Source of the DNA: Heliocidaris tuberculata
Lineage: Eukaryota; Echinodermata; Echinoidea; Camarodonta; Echinometridae
Assembly: GCA_025618425.1 (NCBI GenBank)
Contig: CM046836.1
Coordinates: 16,022,135 to 16,086,134 of the forward strand
DNA: 64,000 nucleotides
Reading direction: 5' to 3'
How positions within the stretch are numbered: position 1 is the stretch's first letter; each line of letters starts with the position of its first letter. Below the pieces are notes generated by a model that was given only the letters and a program-made list of their open reading frames with translations, was not told where the DNA came from and searched no databases. A program made the translations under genes and the position numbers. Below are positions 1 to 21,740 of the stretch, in pieces.

Positions 1-1051
1 CGTAAAAAAAAAGTATACCAAACTTTGATAGCTTCTAATTAAAATGTTATAACCAATTATGACTTTGAAATTCGGGGTGAAGAGTAACTTTTTGTCCGTC
101 CAGTAATACATGTACCTCATTTATGACATTTCTGCCATGGAGGACTGAGCACCAGGTTTTTTGTAAAAAAGTGTTGTCAAAATCTCCTTGTTCCATGTTT
201 AGGCTGATGCAACGAATGTGGGTCAAGCCATATGAATGTGTTACTTTAGTCTAAAATCATTTTATAAGTTGAATTCTCCTTTGTGCTTCAATACTTCATT
301 GTTTAAAGTGATCCATTGTATCTAAGCTTTCAAATGACCTTGTTTCAATCCATACAGTATGATAATCTTAATATATTTTAACAGCCTTCTAACTTCTTTT
401 CTTGTGATGACTAAAAACTCTCTGCTCATTTGTCCATTGCACCATTTCACCTGCATAAGGTCACATGGTGCTTTTCGCGAATAGCACATGAACTCAAAGG
501 TTTACTGACCTTAAACTAGACTAAAAAGAAGAAAAAGGATATGTGTGTTGAGAATTGACAAGGTCATTGATAGTAGACTTTCAAAAAAAAAGATAGCTTC
601 CCAAATAAATGTTGTCCATTTTGAATGACTCAGTAAAAAGGCTTACCTTAAAAGAGGAATGTGGATGAAGCCAAGGTTGTGTTTTCAACGCAAATAAATA
701 TTCAAAATTCAGCTTGTAATAAGCCCTTTTTTGAGTTTGAGTTGACCTTAACACCTTTTCTATTTAAATGCACAAAATCAATTGAAAATAACTCCGCAAT
801 TGTTTTCCAACTGAAGTAACTAATGCATAATTGGTTTGACCCACATTTGCTGCTTCAGCCCAAACTTCGTACAAGAGGATTTTGACAATACTTTTTGAAA
901 AGCCTGCTGCTCAGTCATCCATGGCAGCAAAGTTATGAATACATGTAAGGTATCATTACACAGAATATAAGTTGCTCTTTACTATGAAATAAATCTCAAG
1001 CTTTTGTGGTTTAGAAGCTACCAGAGTTGGGTATACTTTTTTTTGATACGC
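1..1051. repeat. Large inverted-repeat element, left tip cut by window edge
   Basis: The first 250 bases match the reverse complement of about 830-1050. Both carry AAAAAAAAGTATACC at the tip, then TAGCTTCTAA, CCATGGA.GACTGAGCA and AATGTGGGTCAA. The arms are imperfect and the roughly 550-bp middle does not pair well. This looks like an old non-autonomous DNA transposon in the GTPBP1 intron upstream of the first visible exon. Target duplications cannot be checked because the left end may lie outside the window. No coding sequence is seen inside. Confidence 0.65.
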
Positions 1052-1056
1052 ACGGA

Positions 1057-1292
1057 GTGATTTCAAGTTCAGTGTTGGTGTTGGTGTTGGTGTTGAGAGC
1101 GTGAATTAGGCTGCTGATTCTAGCCCCAACACCGAATTCGGGTTTATAAAAATAATACCAATCACATTACTGATAGCTCAACACCTAGTGAAGTCAATCC
1201 CAGCACCAGCTTCATTTCAGGTTCGGTGTTGTGGCTGGTGCTAGTTTTGCCCCAACACCAACACCAGCTTTCAACACCGAACTTGAATTCAC
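1057..1292. repeat. Short MITE-like element with GTGTTGG repeats
   Basis: The ends are inverted: GTGATTTCAAGTTCAGTGTT on the left, and the reverse complement of GTGAATTCAAGTTCGGTGTT on the right. GGTGTTGGTGTTGG and its complement CCAACACCAACACC lie just inside. The interior has further GTGTTG and AACACC motifs. I could not find a convincing target duplication, so the superfamily is open. Confidence 0.55.
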
Positions 1293-1443
1293 CCATTGTT
1301 GTCTGATGATGGCCCATTTCTTTCATGAATGATATTTTGGTAGTGACTTGAAATTTAGACTCCCTGTTCAAATTGATAGAGTTCTAAAGTACAAATTAAA
1401 TGTTAACTTTCCAAAATGATTTCCATCTCCATGCCGTTTTTAG

Positions 1444-12366
<10,923 letters not shown>

Positions 12367-14844
12367 TGCTACGCATAGCCACAAGTATATAGAAAGGGAG
12401 GGGGTTTATAAAATGTTTCTACAGTCAACCTGGTTTATAGTGAGAGTAGTGTTTCAGCATTTTACTGTACAATACATCTTCAAATCTTGTTGATGTGATA
12501 GTTGTGTTAGGCAACCTTGCTCAAACTATATCCTTGTGAATTTATTCAGAAGAACTACAGTGCATGGCTTCATAACAGATAACCAAAATTGCTATTTAGA
12601 AAATCGCTCAACGTTTTCATCATTGCCAGTGTTGCTGTCATTTATCTTCCTCTGAATTTCACATTGTGATCATCATCATATTAATGCCGATAATGATCGT
12701 CTTATTTGATTTCTGTAGATGCACAGAAGGACCTTCATTCTACCAGGTGTTCTCATTTGTTTGATCCAATTTCTTGGGCAAAATTTGATAATAATCTTTT
12801 TAATGTGAAGAGATCAAGTGTAGTCTATTACAAAAAATTGTTAAAAACCTGTTTTGGTGCTCCTGAATACTAGTAATGTCAAAGATGGTTAAGAAGCTGC
12901 ATCAATCAAGGCATACTATGGAATTTTGTCAAAATGATTTGGACCTTCTGATTATTCAAATAGGACAGCTTTATTGTTTTATAAATAAATCAATATACTA
13001 CAGACCCTATGCAGAACTTATAATCATTATCATCATTCTTATCCCTTTAATACCATGATTGTCATATACATTTACATGCATTGTTCCATGATCACCTTCA
13101 TCATTAGCAACCCTTATTCCAGTTAGTTTAAAATTGGCTGAATATTACATGAAAATTATTTGATTTTATGGCACATTGATGGTTGAATTAAGCTATTACA
13201 TCATTCATAATTTGTAGTATCTGTGCACTCTTTCAGCAATACTGAATTGTTTCCTACCCAGATAATATTTTGTTCTTGTATACTGCATATCATATTATGA
13301 CATAACATCCCGATGCACTTCCAAAAGAGCTCTGGAAATTATTATTACTATGTGACTGTGTGACCATGTGACCTTCTTTTACATGAATTCCTGCCTCAGC
13401 CTGCCAGGTCGTGCATGTACATCCTTATTTGGTGCACTTGCCTCCTTATTTGGTGTGTGTGTGTGTGCATCCGTATTTGGTGCTTGAACATCACAATTTG
13501 ATTTGGTGAAAGCACACCAAAATATGATGAGTATACACATTTTCAGGAAAATTGACAGTCATTTCGTCTTGGGTCACATTGTCTATAGGGAATCAACAGT
13601 ATGTTTGAGGAAAGGAAAAACTCTGGAAATCCATGATATTGCCCTGCCTTTGAGACAGAAATAATTTAGGTCTCTTTTTAATTGCAATGTAGATAGTATA
13701 TTTTGTAGATATTCTTCAGCAGATTTTGTTCTTTTTATGCGTTGCTCATCTGTAATTTTCTTTCTTCCAGTTTGAAGTTTTTTATAAGCATGTGTGGTTT
13801 TCTGAAAACTGTTACATTTTTACGTTCGTGGGAGGTATGCCATGTCTGCGCATAGCTGGCTGCATATGTGTATAGTTCCGAGGGACATATGTACAAGCAC
13901 CTGTAATAAGTGCTTTATTCTGCCAGATTTTAATCTGCTGTGACAATTCATACACTTTTCACTAACATAAAATATAATGGATCAGATATAGTTCTCAGTT
14001 TTTGACAAAATGCAACAAAATTAATTAACAATCACATGCAAATAATGGGAATATTCATTTCACATCATGAATTCAATTGATGGTAATGGTCCAACTTATA
14101 TTATACTGTGCTAGGATTTCTGTTACACAAAGAAAAAAGCATTTACTGATTGGGGGGGGGGGGGGGGGGGGTAAGCCGTTTCAGTATTTCTTAGAATTAT
14201 GTTCATACATGATATAACTAACTTTTGAACAATTTTTTTGTTTTGTTTTCTTCTTTCGATTTATAAATATGTTTATTGCTATTTCCTCCATCACTTTCTT
14301 TGGGGATAGATCTCATTTTTATTGAATTTGTTAGTTTCTTATCATTTTGTGTTTTTTTTAGGGATTGTTTTGGAAGGGGAGAATGTATCACTTAATGTGC
14401 TATTTTGAAAATAAAGAAAAAAAATCCTATCTGGGTCTTATGCAATTGATCCCAAACTTCCCTTGCAATGTACAAACAGCTGCAATTTTAAAGTATTAAT
14501 CATTGTAATTGTAAAAAAGTAAATTAAAATTGCTCTTCTAATAATATAGTGAAGCACAGAATTCATTTGGAATTTTAGATAACTGTTTTCATTTTAAAGT
14601 ATAAAGTCTTAGGAGACCATCAATGATATCTTCGAAGGAAAAGAAAATCGAAAGAAATATGTGTGGTTGGAGAGGTAAGGCAGTTCATGTTCATGCCAAA
14701 TAAATATTAATGGTATTAAATGAAGTTGTGTTTGATGTTTTGTACGAATCCTTGCTCATGCTACAGTTTATAAACAAGATCATTGGAAAAAGAAAGAGAG
14801 AGAAAAGAGAGAGAGAGAGAGAGAAGCGAGAGAGAGAGAGAGAG

Positions 14845-14880
<36 letters not shown>

Positions 14881-15264
14881 AGTAAGTAGGGTGAGAAATG
14901 AGGGGGAGGGAGTTGTACATGATGGTGCATTCAGACTATAAAAAAATTAAGCACATTGTGAAACTTGAACATTTTGAGTTAACAGAAGTTCATGTATTCA
15001 GCCTGGGAAGTAAAATTGTAGTAGCACACTTATTCTCTAGAGAAATGCAATGAATCTGAAAGGAAACATCTTCAAAATGGGTTGCATTCATAAGATCTTG
15101 AATTCGATGGATTACATTTGTACAAGTAAACAGAATGTGTGGAACAGGGCTATGATCTCGGGGGGGGGGGGGGGGGGGGGTTCTGCAAATCTCCTTTATC
15201 TCGTGGACAAGACTGCACTCAATTCTTAAAGACTTCATACCTCAATGTTTATTCAAACATATTA
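12367..15264 (+). other. GTPBP1 3' UTR and intergenic DNA, no gene recognised
   Basis: No exon-like frame is seen. Candidate poly(A) signals AATAAA for GTPBP1 occur at 12984-12989, 14410-14415 and 14699-14704; the sequence cannot say which is used. The stretch also holds a poly-G run near 14153-14171, a GA microsatellite at 14791-14880, a second poly-G run near 15161-15180 and a small cluster of CNTATTTGGTG repeats at 13415-13485. Confidence 0.6.
14791..14880 (+). repeat. (GA)n microsatellite
   Basis: About 90 bases of GAGAGA with AAAG and GAAGCGAG interruptions, purines on the plus strand. Confidence 0.9.
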
Positions 15265-15281
15265 GCCAGAATTCACCAAGT

Positions 15282-15417
15282 AGGTTTGGTTTAAACCATG
15301 GTTTAAATCCCCTCCTGGGTTTTTTAAGCATACATTCGCACTGAATCCGATCCAGTCATATATTTTCTGATAGTGCGCGCATGGGCAACGTGTGCTTACT
15401 TACGCTTATGTTAGTAC
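15282..15417. repeat. Left half of the repeat that hosts the BEL insertion
   Basis: AGGTTTGGTTTAAACCATGG here is matched in inverted orientation by CCCATGGTTTAAACCTCC at 24739-24756, on the other side of the retrotransposon. The segments that abut the LTRs also resemble each other (ACGCTTATGTTAGTAC and AGTACGCTTACGG). The simplest reading is that the retrotransposon landed inside an older inverted-repeat element about 200 bases long. Confidence 0.5.
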
Positions 15418-15865
15418 TGTTAGGAATAGGATTATGTGCTTAGTGATGTGATTGACGTCATAAGCGGGCACTGAGAAAATGTAGAGATTATGTTGATAGA
15501 GGGCAGCCTTGAATTTTTGCCTTGCAACCACGATGTTATTTTGGTGATCGAAACGGATAGTTTTCTGTGTTAAATCAAGAATTATTTTGAAGAAGCCCAA
15601 AGTTGTATTTTTATGACTTATTTTGAAAGTACAATGATTGTTTTATGATTTATAGTGATAGAAAGTTTGTGTGGGGGTATTAAAGAGTAAAAATTGTCCG
15701 TTTTGTTTCCGTTTGGTGCAACTGCAAAATTATAAATATTGTACATGTGGGACTATGCAAGTATGTTGTGAAAATGAATACTCGTATAAAGCTAATGCGG
15801 GCTGAACTAGGTCATGAATTAAGTTGATGATAGGGTGATTACCATGCCTGATAAATAAGAAAAGG

Positions 15866-15872
15866 TATAAAA
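15866..15872 (+). promoter_or_regulatory. TATA box of the 5' LTR
   Basis: TATAAAA sits about 450 bases into the LTR and is repeated at 24309-24315 in the 3' LTR. Its position upstream of AATAAA gives a normal U3-R-U5 layout. No transcript evidence is available. Confidence 0.65.
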
Positions 15873-16179
15873 GACACAGAAATTTGAGTCTAGAAGACAC
15901 AGTGATGGTTTATGTAGAGTTAAAAGTTTATTATTAAAGGGAAAATTAAGAGAGTAAACAAAGTGAGGTGTGTGTACAAGAGATGCACTATCTGATATTT
16001 TGGGTACAGTACATAATTAATCAGTATGATAAAATAAGCATGAAGCAAACATGTTATAATAATGTTAGTTGGGGATTTACTGAACATGCCCTTATGAGTT
16101 TGGTGTGTTTATTTTGTCTTGCAGATCGAACGGCTATTCTGTATTCGGCTATTTGGCTAGAGATGTCAAAGAAGCACTT

Positions 16180-16185
16180 AATAAA
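16180..16185 (+). terminator. Poly(A) signal in the LTR
   Basis: AATAAA in the sequence CACTTAATAAAGTC; the twin in the 3' LTR is at 24623-24628 and would serve genomic RNA 3'-end formation. Confidence 0.6.
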
Positions 16186-16275
16186 GTCAGTCAGTCTGGT
16201 AACGATGGCTCAACTGTCATTTCTTGATTGGTGAACTGTTAAAACTACCTGTGGAGATTACATAGTTCGATAACT

Positions 16276-16293
16276 TGGCGGACGGCAAGGACA
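16276..16293 (+). other. Candidate primer-binding site
   Basis: TTGGCGGACGGCAAGGAC lies 13 bases after the 5' LTR. BEL/Pao elements usually prime from a tRNA 3' end complementary to a TGG-starting site here. The TGGCG start fits, but I cannot name the tRNA. Confidence 0.45.
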
Positions 16294-16304
16294 CTGGAGT
16301 CATC

Positions 16305-19300
16305 ATGAGTGAGACAAAGGCAGACAAAGATGTGATTCCAGATGTGGGACCCGGTGATTCTGTTAGCCAAGTCAGCTGGAGAAGTAGTTCCAGCCGCAGT
16401 GCTCATGTTCGGGCAATGGCAAAAAAGGCAGCTGTTGCTGCACAGATGGATGTTCTCCGACAGCAACAGGAGCTAGAGCTGCAGGAATTGCGACTTAAGC
16501 AGAAAAAGAAAGAGCTCGAATTGGAAGCTCAGATGAGAGTTTTGGAAGCCGAAGAGAAAGTGTATGCTGAACATGGTGAAAGAGGCAACACTGACCATAG
16601 ATCTGGAGTTGGCGTTAGCAATCTTGATCAGGGCGTAAAGGACAATGGCACAGGGGAACCAACGATCCCTTATCCTACACCAGGAGTGGATGCAGCCCCA
16701 GAAGTCAAACTTCCTACCATCAATCCAGATGGAGATTATAAAGTTGATGCCTTAACGAAGCTTGTTGAGACAATACATCTTCCCAGCCCAGAGCTGATCA
16801 AGTTCAGTGGAGACCCTCTACGGTATCAAGAGTTCGAAACATCATTTGACTGCGTAGTGGGAGGATCCTCGCTACCAGCAAGCGGGAAGTTGATGAGACT
16901 GTATCAGTCCTGTGAAGGCACACCTAAGAAAGTCATAGAGAGTTGCCTTATGATGGATCCTGAGCGAGGCTACTTGAGGGCTCGACAACTCCTGAAGGAA
17001 CGCTTTGGTAATGGACATAAAATCCGGGATGCCTGGATCCAGAAAGTCACGGAGGGACCTCCAGTACCAAATAAATCTTTGCAGGGTTTTGCCGACCAAC
17101 TGCGGACATGTGCAAAAACCCTCATGGCACTAGATATGCTGCAAGAGTTAGGAGCCCAGAGAGAGTTAGCCAAGATCATACAGCGGCTACCCAGGTTTTT
17201 AAGAGGTAGATGGTTAAAGATGGTTGCACAGATGCGAAATAATGATATTTCACCCAACATCTTTCATGTGGTCAAGTTTGTAGTAGAAGCAGCCGAAGAG
17301 ATAAATGACCCTGTATATGGGATGCTGGAAGCAGAAAACAGAGTTTCTGCAAAGAAGCCAAGAGCTGGAAGTAGCAGTTTCACAACTACAAGTGAGAACA
17401 CTGGTAAGCGTGAAAGGGTTTGTCCATTTTGTGATGATAAACACAGTCCATTCAGCTGTAAGAAGTTCAAGGACATGTCACCGGAGCAACGTGTGACCTT
17501 GGCTATGGCGAAGAAGGTGTGTTTTAATTGTTTGGTTCCAGGGCACCTCGCAGCTCACTGCAAGGTAAACAGGACATGTTCTGTGAAGGGGTGTTCAAGG
17601 CGACACACCAGATTTCTTCATGTGTCTGGTAAGAAGAGAGCAGATGCTTCGGGTAGTCAAAGTAAAGAAACATTAAGCGGTGATGAGAAGTCACAAAATC
17701 AAAGCTCAGAGGGGTCAACCAGTAATAATGCTGTAACAGCTGGCAACTTAGAGGACCATGAGGACTATGACTATGATTCGGTTTCAAGTGTGCAGAGTCA
17801 GAAGGATGCTACGGGGGCCGGTGCAACTAGGGTGGTCTTACCTATTGTCCCCGTTAAGATTTGGGTGCCTGGAGAAGACAAGATTATTGATACCCTAGCT
17901 CTTCTTGACACAGGGTCAACGAAATCTTTCTGTTCACAAAAACTGATGAACAAGCTGAAAGCTAAAGGGAAGCACAGAACCCTGAAACTCTCAACAATAG
18001 AGGTAAAGGATTGTGAAGTCGAGACTGAGGCAGTCACCCTGATGGTAAAAGGACTACCAGGAATAGAACTTCGAGTAGAAGCAAACACTAGGCCCAGTCT
18101 CAACATCAGCATTAACAATGTTGCGAAGAGAGAAGACCTCAGACGTTATTCTCATTTGAGATCACTCCTACCAGAACTGCCTGATGTTAACCAAAGTCGA
18201 GTTGAGCTTCTGTTAGGTCAAGATGTTCCTGAAGCCCTGACACCTCTGGAGGTGAGAGCAGGAAAGCCAGGGGAGGTTTATGCTGTCAGAGGGGTACTAG
18301 GATGGGCTCTTAATGGTCCAGTATGGAGTAACTCAGCTGTCAGTAATCATGTGTCCTCAAGCTTTATATCGAGTGACAGGAGACTCGAAGAACAAGTAAG
18401 GAGATTCTGGACGTTGGAGTCGTCTGATGTTCTACATGACAACTCGAAATCATTATCAGTGAATGATAAGAAGGCTATCAAGATTTGGAATGACAGCATC
18501 AAGTTGAACCAAGGGCATTATGAGTTGTCTATTCCTATGAGGGAGGATCTGTCAGTTCTTCCAGACAACTATGATGTGGCTGTTAAGAGGCTAGAGTCTC
18601 TTAAGAAAAGACTGCAGAAGGATAAGAAACTGCATGATAACTATGCCCAGGAGATGCAGTCGCTTTTGGATGAGGGCTATGCTGAGGAAGTGAAAGTGCA
18701 GGGAGAAACTACCAACAGCAACTACACTTGGTATTTACCACACTTCCCAGTCATGAGTGACAAAAAGCCAGGCAAGACACGAATTGTGTTTGATTGTGCA
18801 GCAAAGACTGATGGCATATCCTTGAATGACGCTGCGCTACAAGGTCCAGACTTGACTAACAAGTTGCTGGGTGTCCTTCTACGGTTCAGAGAAGAGCCTG
18901 TAGCAGTGATGTCAGATGTAAAGTCTATGTTCCATCAGGTTCGTGTACCAGAAGCTGAACGGGATGTTCTACGATATTTGTGGTGGCCTTCGGGAGACTT
19001 AACTCAAGAAGTCAAGGTGTACAGGATGTGTGTCCACCTTTTTGGTGGGACATGGAGTCCAAGTTGTTGTAGTTTTGCCTTGAAGAGGACCGCCGAGGAT
19101 CATAATGCTGAGTACAGTGCCGACGCAGTCAAAGCAGTCCTGCACAGTTTTTATGTTGATGACTGTCTTGTGTCCTGTAAGTCAGAGTCTGATGCAATAA
19201 GACTAGTTCAAGAGTTGAGGAGTCTTCTCGAGAAGGGAGGATTCAAGCTTACGAAATGGACAAGCAACAACACTGAAGTCTTTCAGTCCATTCCAGAACA

Positions 19301-21740
19301 AGAGAGAAGCAAGCAAGTGAAGGGATTAGATCTGAACCAAGATCCTCTTCCTACAGAAAGGGCTTTGGGGGTGGAATGGAATACAGAGATGGACTGCATA
19401 ACTTACAGCATTGCAAGTAAGAATAAGCCCATGACCCGCAGAGGTATTCTAAGTGAAGTAGCATCGATGTACGATCCATATGGTTTTGCTGCTCCATTTG
19501 TACTGAGGGCGAAGATTATCCTGAGAGATCTGGCTGCTATGAAGCTTGGATGGGACGACCCAGTACCTGCCACCATACAGGAGAGATGGTATCAGTGGAA
19601 GACTGAGTTGTACGAGATGCAGGACATCAGAGTTAGCAGGTGTTATAGACCATATGACTTTGGACCAGTGAAGAAGTATCAACTTCACCATTTTAGTGAT
19701 GCTTCAGAGAAGGCTTACGGCGTAGTTTCATATGTTCATATGGAAGCAGAACAGGGTGAAGTTTCCTGTAATATTGTGATGGCTAAATCACGTCTTGCAC
19801 CCCTCAAAAGGGTGACTCTACCGAGATTGGAACTGATGGCGGCAAGACTAGCTGTAACCTTGGATGAGATGATCCGACGAGAATTGGATCTTGAGCTAAA
19901 CGAGTCGGTGTTCTGGACGGACAGCTCGATTGTGCTCCATTATATTAACAATGATGAGAAGCGGTTTCGAACCTTTGTTGCAAATCGTGTGACGGCTATA
20001 AGAGAAGGGTCTGAACCAAGGCAGTGGCAGCATGTCAGGTCTGAGTTGAACCCCGCCGACGATGTCAGCAGAGGATTAACTCCTAAGGAGATGCAGGGGC
20101 GATGGCTGAGGGGACCTGAATTCTTGTATGCTGAGAAGGAATCATGGCCCAGAAATATTGTGCTAGAGAGTAGTAAGCTTGATAATGATCCAGAAGTCCA
20201 TGCAGTGAGGACAACTGCTCTAAGCACAGCTGAAGAGAATGCTGACGACCCAATAGAGAAGCTTATCAGGAAGCAAAGCTCATGGTGTAAACTGAAAAGA
20301 ATCGTTGCATGGCTGGTACGAGGAGTGAAGATCATGAGAGGAAACTCTGACCTCAAGGGACAGCCGCTGACCGTAGAAGAAATGGAGGAGGCGGAGGTGA
20401 AAATTATTCAACATGAACAGAGAAAGTTCTTCAAAGCTGAGATGGAAGAACTTGGTAGTGACAGTACTGGACCGAGACAGGGACTGAAGAGGAAGAGTTC
20501 CCTCTACCAGCTTGATCCCAGAATCGACAAAGGTGTTTTGAGAGTTGGTGGGCGGTTGTCCAGAAGTGCTTTACCTCTAGAAGCAAAACACCCTGTCATC
20601 TTGCCAAAATGCAGTCATGTCTCAGGGCTGATATTGAGAGACATACATCAAAGTTCTGGACACTGTGGGAGAAATTATGTGTTATCAATACTACGGGAGA
20701 AGTATTGGATATTGGGAGCTGGAGCAGCTATCCGAAGTATGATCAATGGATGTACCATCTGTAGGCGGCTGAGGGCACAGACTCTGGAGCAGAAGATGGC
20801 TGACCTCCCTAAGAGCAGACTTGTACCAGATGAACCACCGTTTGCTAGAGTGGGCATGGACTATTTTGGCCCATTTCAGGTAAAAAGAGGGCGTAGCCAG
20901 GAGAAGAGATATGGAGTGATTTTTACCTGCCTGTCTACACGTGCCATTCATCTTGAATGTGCTCATACACTGAACACAGACTCATGCATTAATGCCATTC
21001 GGCGGTTTATTGCTCGGAGAGGGACTGTAAGAGAGATTGTCTCAGATAATGGAACAAACCTAGTAGGTGCTGAGAAGGAACTGAGGAAAGAAATAGAAAA
21101 CTGGAACAAGGAACAGATCAATGATACCATGCTGCAAAAGAAAATCCAGTGGCGATTTAACCCTCCAAGTGCATCTCACTTTGGAGGAGTGTGGGAAAGA
21201 CAGATAAGGACTGTCAGGAGGCTGCTCACTGCATTGATACGACAACAGACGCTTACTGATGAAAGTCTGAGCACCCTCTTCTGCGAGATAGAGAACATAG
21301 TCAACAGCAGGCCAATTACAAAGGTATCTGAGGATGTGAATGATCTTGAAGCATTAACACCCAATCACTTGATCCAGATGAACAGGAAGCCAGCTTTACC
21401 TCCTACGGTCTCAGCTCAGACAGACCTCTACACTAGTAAGAGATGGCGCCAAGTGCAGTACCTCGCAGACGTGTTCTGGAGGCGGTGGACTAAAGAATAC
21501 TTACCTCAACTTCAGGAGAGAGCTATAAAGTGGGTGAAAGAGCGTAGAAATGTGCAACAAGGCGATCTAGTGCTTATAGCAGATGATAATGTACCGCGTA
21601 ATGCCTGGATGCTAGCACGCGTTCTTGAGACCTATCCTGATAGCAGTGGTGTAGTACGCAGTGTCAAGTTGAAGACAAAGAATGGAATGCTGACCCGACC
21701 CATCGCCAAGCTCATCATGGTTTTGGAAGCGGATTTATAA
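16305..21740 (+). CDS. BEL/Pao gag-pol polyprotein, 1811 aa, intact
   Basis: The first ATG in frame is at 16305 and the stop TAA at 21738-21740. Order of domains: a charged coiled-coil-like N-terminus (QQQELELQELRLKQKKKELE); gag-type DUF1759 from about residue 163 (FSGDPLRYQEF); zinc motifs including CX2CX4HX4C (CFNCLVPGHLAAHC, about 405-418); an aspartic protease with DTG at about 535; reverse transcriptase with YVDD at 950-953; RNase H (FSDAS, D at 1132); integrase zinc region (H...H...CTIC); integrase core with D1519, D1581, E1631; and a C-terminal DUF5641-like segment (RWRQVQYLADVFWRRW). All catalytic residues I can check are present and there is no stop or frameshift. No envelope-like frame follows. 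Confidence 0.95.
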   Translation: MSETKADKDVIPDVGPGDSVSQVSWRSSSSRSAHVRAMAKKAAVAAQMDVLRQQQELELQELRLKQKKKELELEAQMRVLEAEEKVYAEHGERGNTDHRSGVGVSNLDQGVKDNGTGEPTIPYPTPGVDAAPEVKLPTINPDGDYKVDALTKLVETIHLPSPELIKFSGDPLRYQEFETSFDCVVGGSSLPASGKLMRLYQSCEGTPKKVIESCLMMDPERGYLRARQLLKERFGNGHKIRDAWIQKVTEGPPVPNKSLQGFADQLRTCAKTLMALDMLQELGAQRELAKIIQRLPRFLRGRWLKMVAQMRNNDISPNIFHVVKFVVEAAEEINDPVYGMLEAENRVSAKKPRAGSSSFTTTSENTGKRERVCPFCDDKHSPFSCKKFKDMSPEQRVTLAMAKKVCFNCLVPGHLAAHCKVNRTCSVKGCSRRHTRFLHVSGKKRADASGSQSKETLSGDEKSQNQSSEGSTSNNAVTAGNLEDHEDYDYDSVSSVQSQKDATGAGATRVVLPIVPVKIWVPGEDKIIDTLALLDTGSTKSFCSQKLMNKLKAKGKHRTLKLSTIEVKDCEVETEAVTLMVKGLPGIELRVEANTRPSLNISINNVAKREDLRRYSHLRSLLPELPDVNQSRVELLLGQDVPEALTPLEVRAGKPGEVYAVRGVLGWALNGPVWSNSAVSNHVSSSFISSDRRLEEQVRRFWTLESSDVLHDNSKSLSVNDKKAIKIWNDSIKLNQGHYELSIPMREDLSVLPDNYDVAVKRLESLKKRLQKDKKLHDNYAQEMQSLLDEGYAEEVKVQGETTNSNYTWYLPHFPVMSDKKPGKTRIVFDCAAKTDGISLNDAALQGPDLTNKLLGVLLRFREEPVAVMSDVKSMFHQVRVPEAERDVLRYLWWPSGDLTQEVKVYRMCVHLFGGTWSPSCCSFALKRTAEDHNAEYSADAVKAVLHSFYVDDCLVSCKSESDAIRLVQELRSLLEKGGFKLTKWTSNNTEVFQSIPEQERSKQVKGLDLNQDPLPTERALGVEWNTEMDCITYSIASKNKPMTRRGILSEVASMYDPYGFAAPFVLRAKIILRDLAAMKLGWDDPVPATIQERWYQWKTELYEMQDIRVSRCYRPYDFGPVKKYQLHHFSDASEKAYGVVSYVHMEAEQGEVSCNIVMAKSRLAPLKRVTLPRLELMAARLAVTLDEMIRRELDLELNESVFWTDSSIVLHYINNDEKRFRTFVANRVTAIREGSEPRQWQHVRSELNPADDVSRGLTPKEMQGRWLRGPEFLYAEKESWPRNIVLESSKLDNDPEVHAVRTTALSTAEENADDPIEKLIRKQSSWCKLKRIVAWLVRGVKIMRGNSDLKGQPLTVEEMEEAEVKIIQHEQRKFFKAEMEELGSDSTGPRQGLKRKSSLYQLDPRIDKGVLRVGGRLSRSALPLEAKHPVILPKCSHVSGLILRDIHQSSGHCGRNYVLSILREKYWILGAGAAIRSMINGCTICRRLRAQTLEQKMADLPKSRLVPDEPPFARVGMDYFGPFQVKRGRSQEKRYGVIFTCLSTRAIHLECAHTLNTDSCINAIRRFIARRGTVREIVSDNGTNLVGAEKELRKEIENWNKEQINDTMLQKKIQWRFNPPSASHFGGVWERQIRTVRRLLTALIRQQTLTDESLSTLFCEIENIVNSRPITKVSEDVNDLEALTPNHLIQMNRKPALPPTVSAQTDLYTSKRWRQVQYLADVFWRRWTKEYLPQLQERAIKWVKERRNVQQGDLVLIADDNVPRNAWMLARVLETYPDSSGVVRSVKLKTKNGMLTRPIAKLIMVLEADL

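Larger units (their letters stand above)
15418..16262 (+). repeat. 5' LTR of the BEL/Pao element
   Basis: 845 bases, TG...CA ends. It contains TATAAAA at 15866-15872 and AATAAA at 16180-16185, so the U3/R border should fall about 25-30 bases after the TATA box. A good splice-acceptor-like stretch (TTTTGTCTTGCAG) ends near 16125. The 88-codon open frame inside it also occurs in the 3' LTR and is probably chance. Confidence 0.95.

Noticed and set aside
15968..16234. 88-codon frame present in both LTRs
   Set aside because: Conserved only because the LTRs are nearly identical; no domain, and it spans the R region.
16275..16304. Upstream TTG start for gag-pol
   Set aside because: Animal translation rarely starts at TTG, and this segment is the candidate primer-binding site; the ATG at 16305 is preferred.
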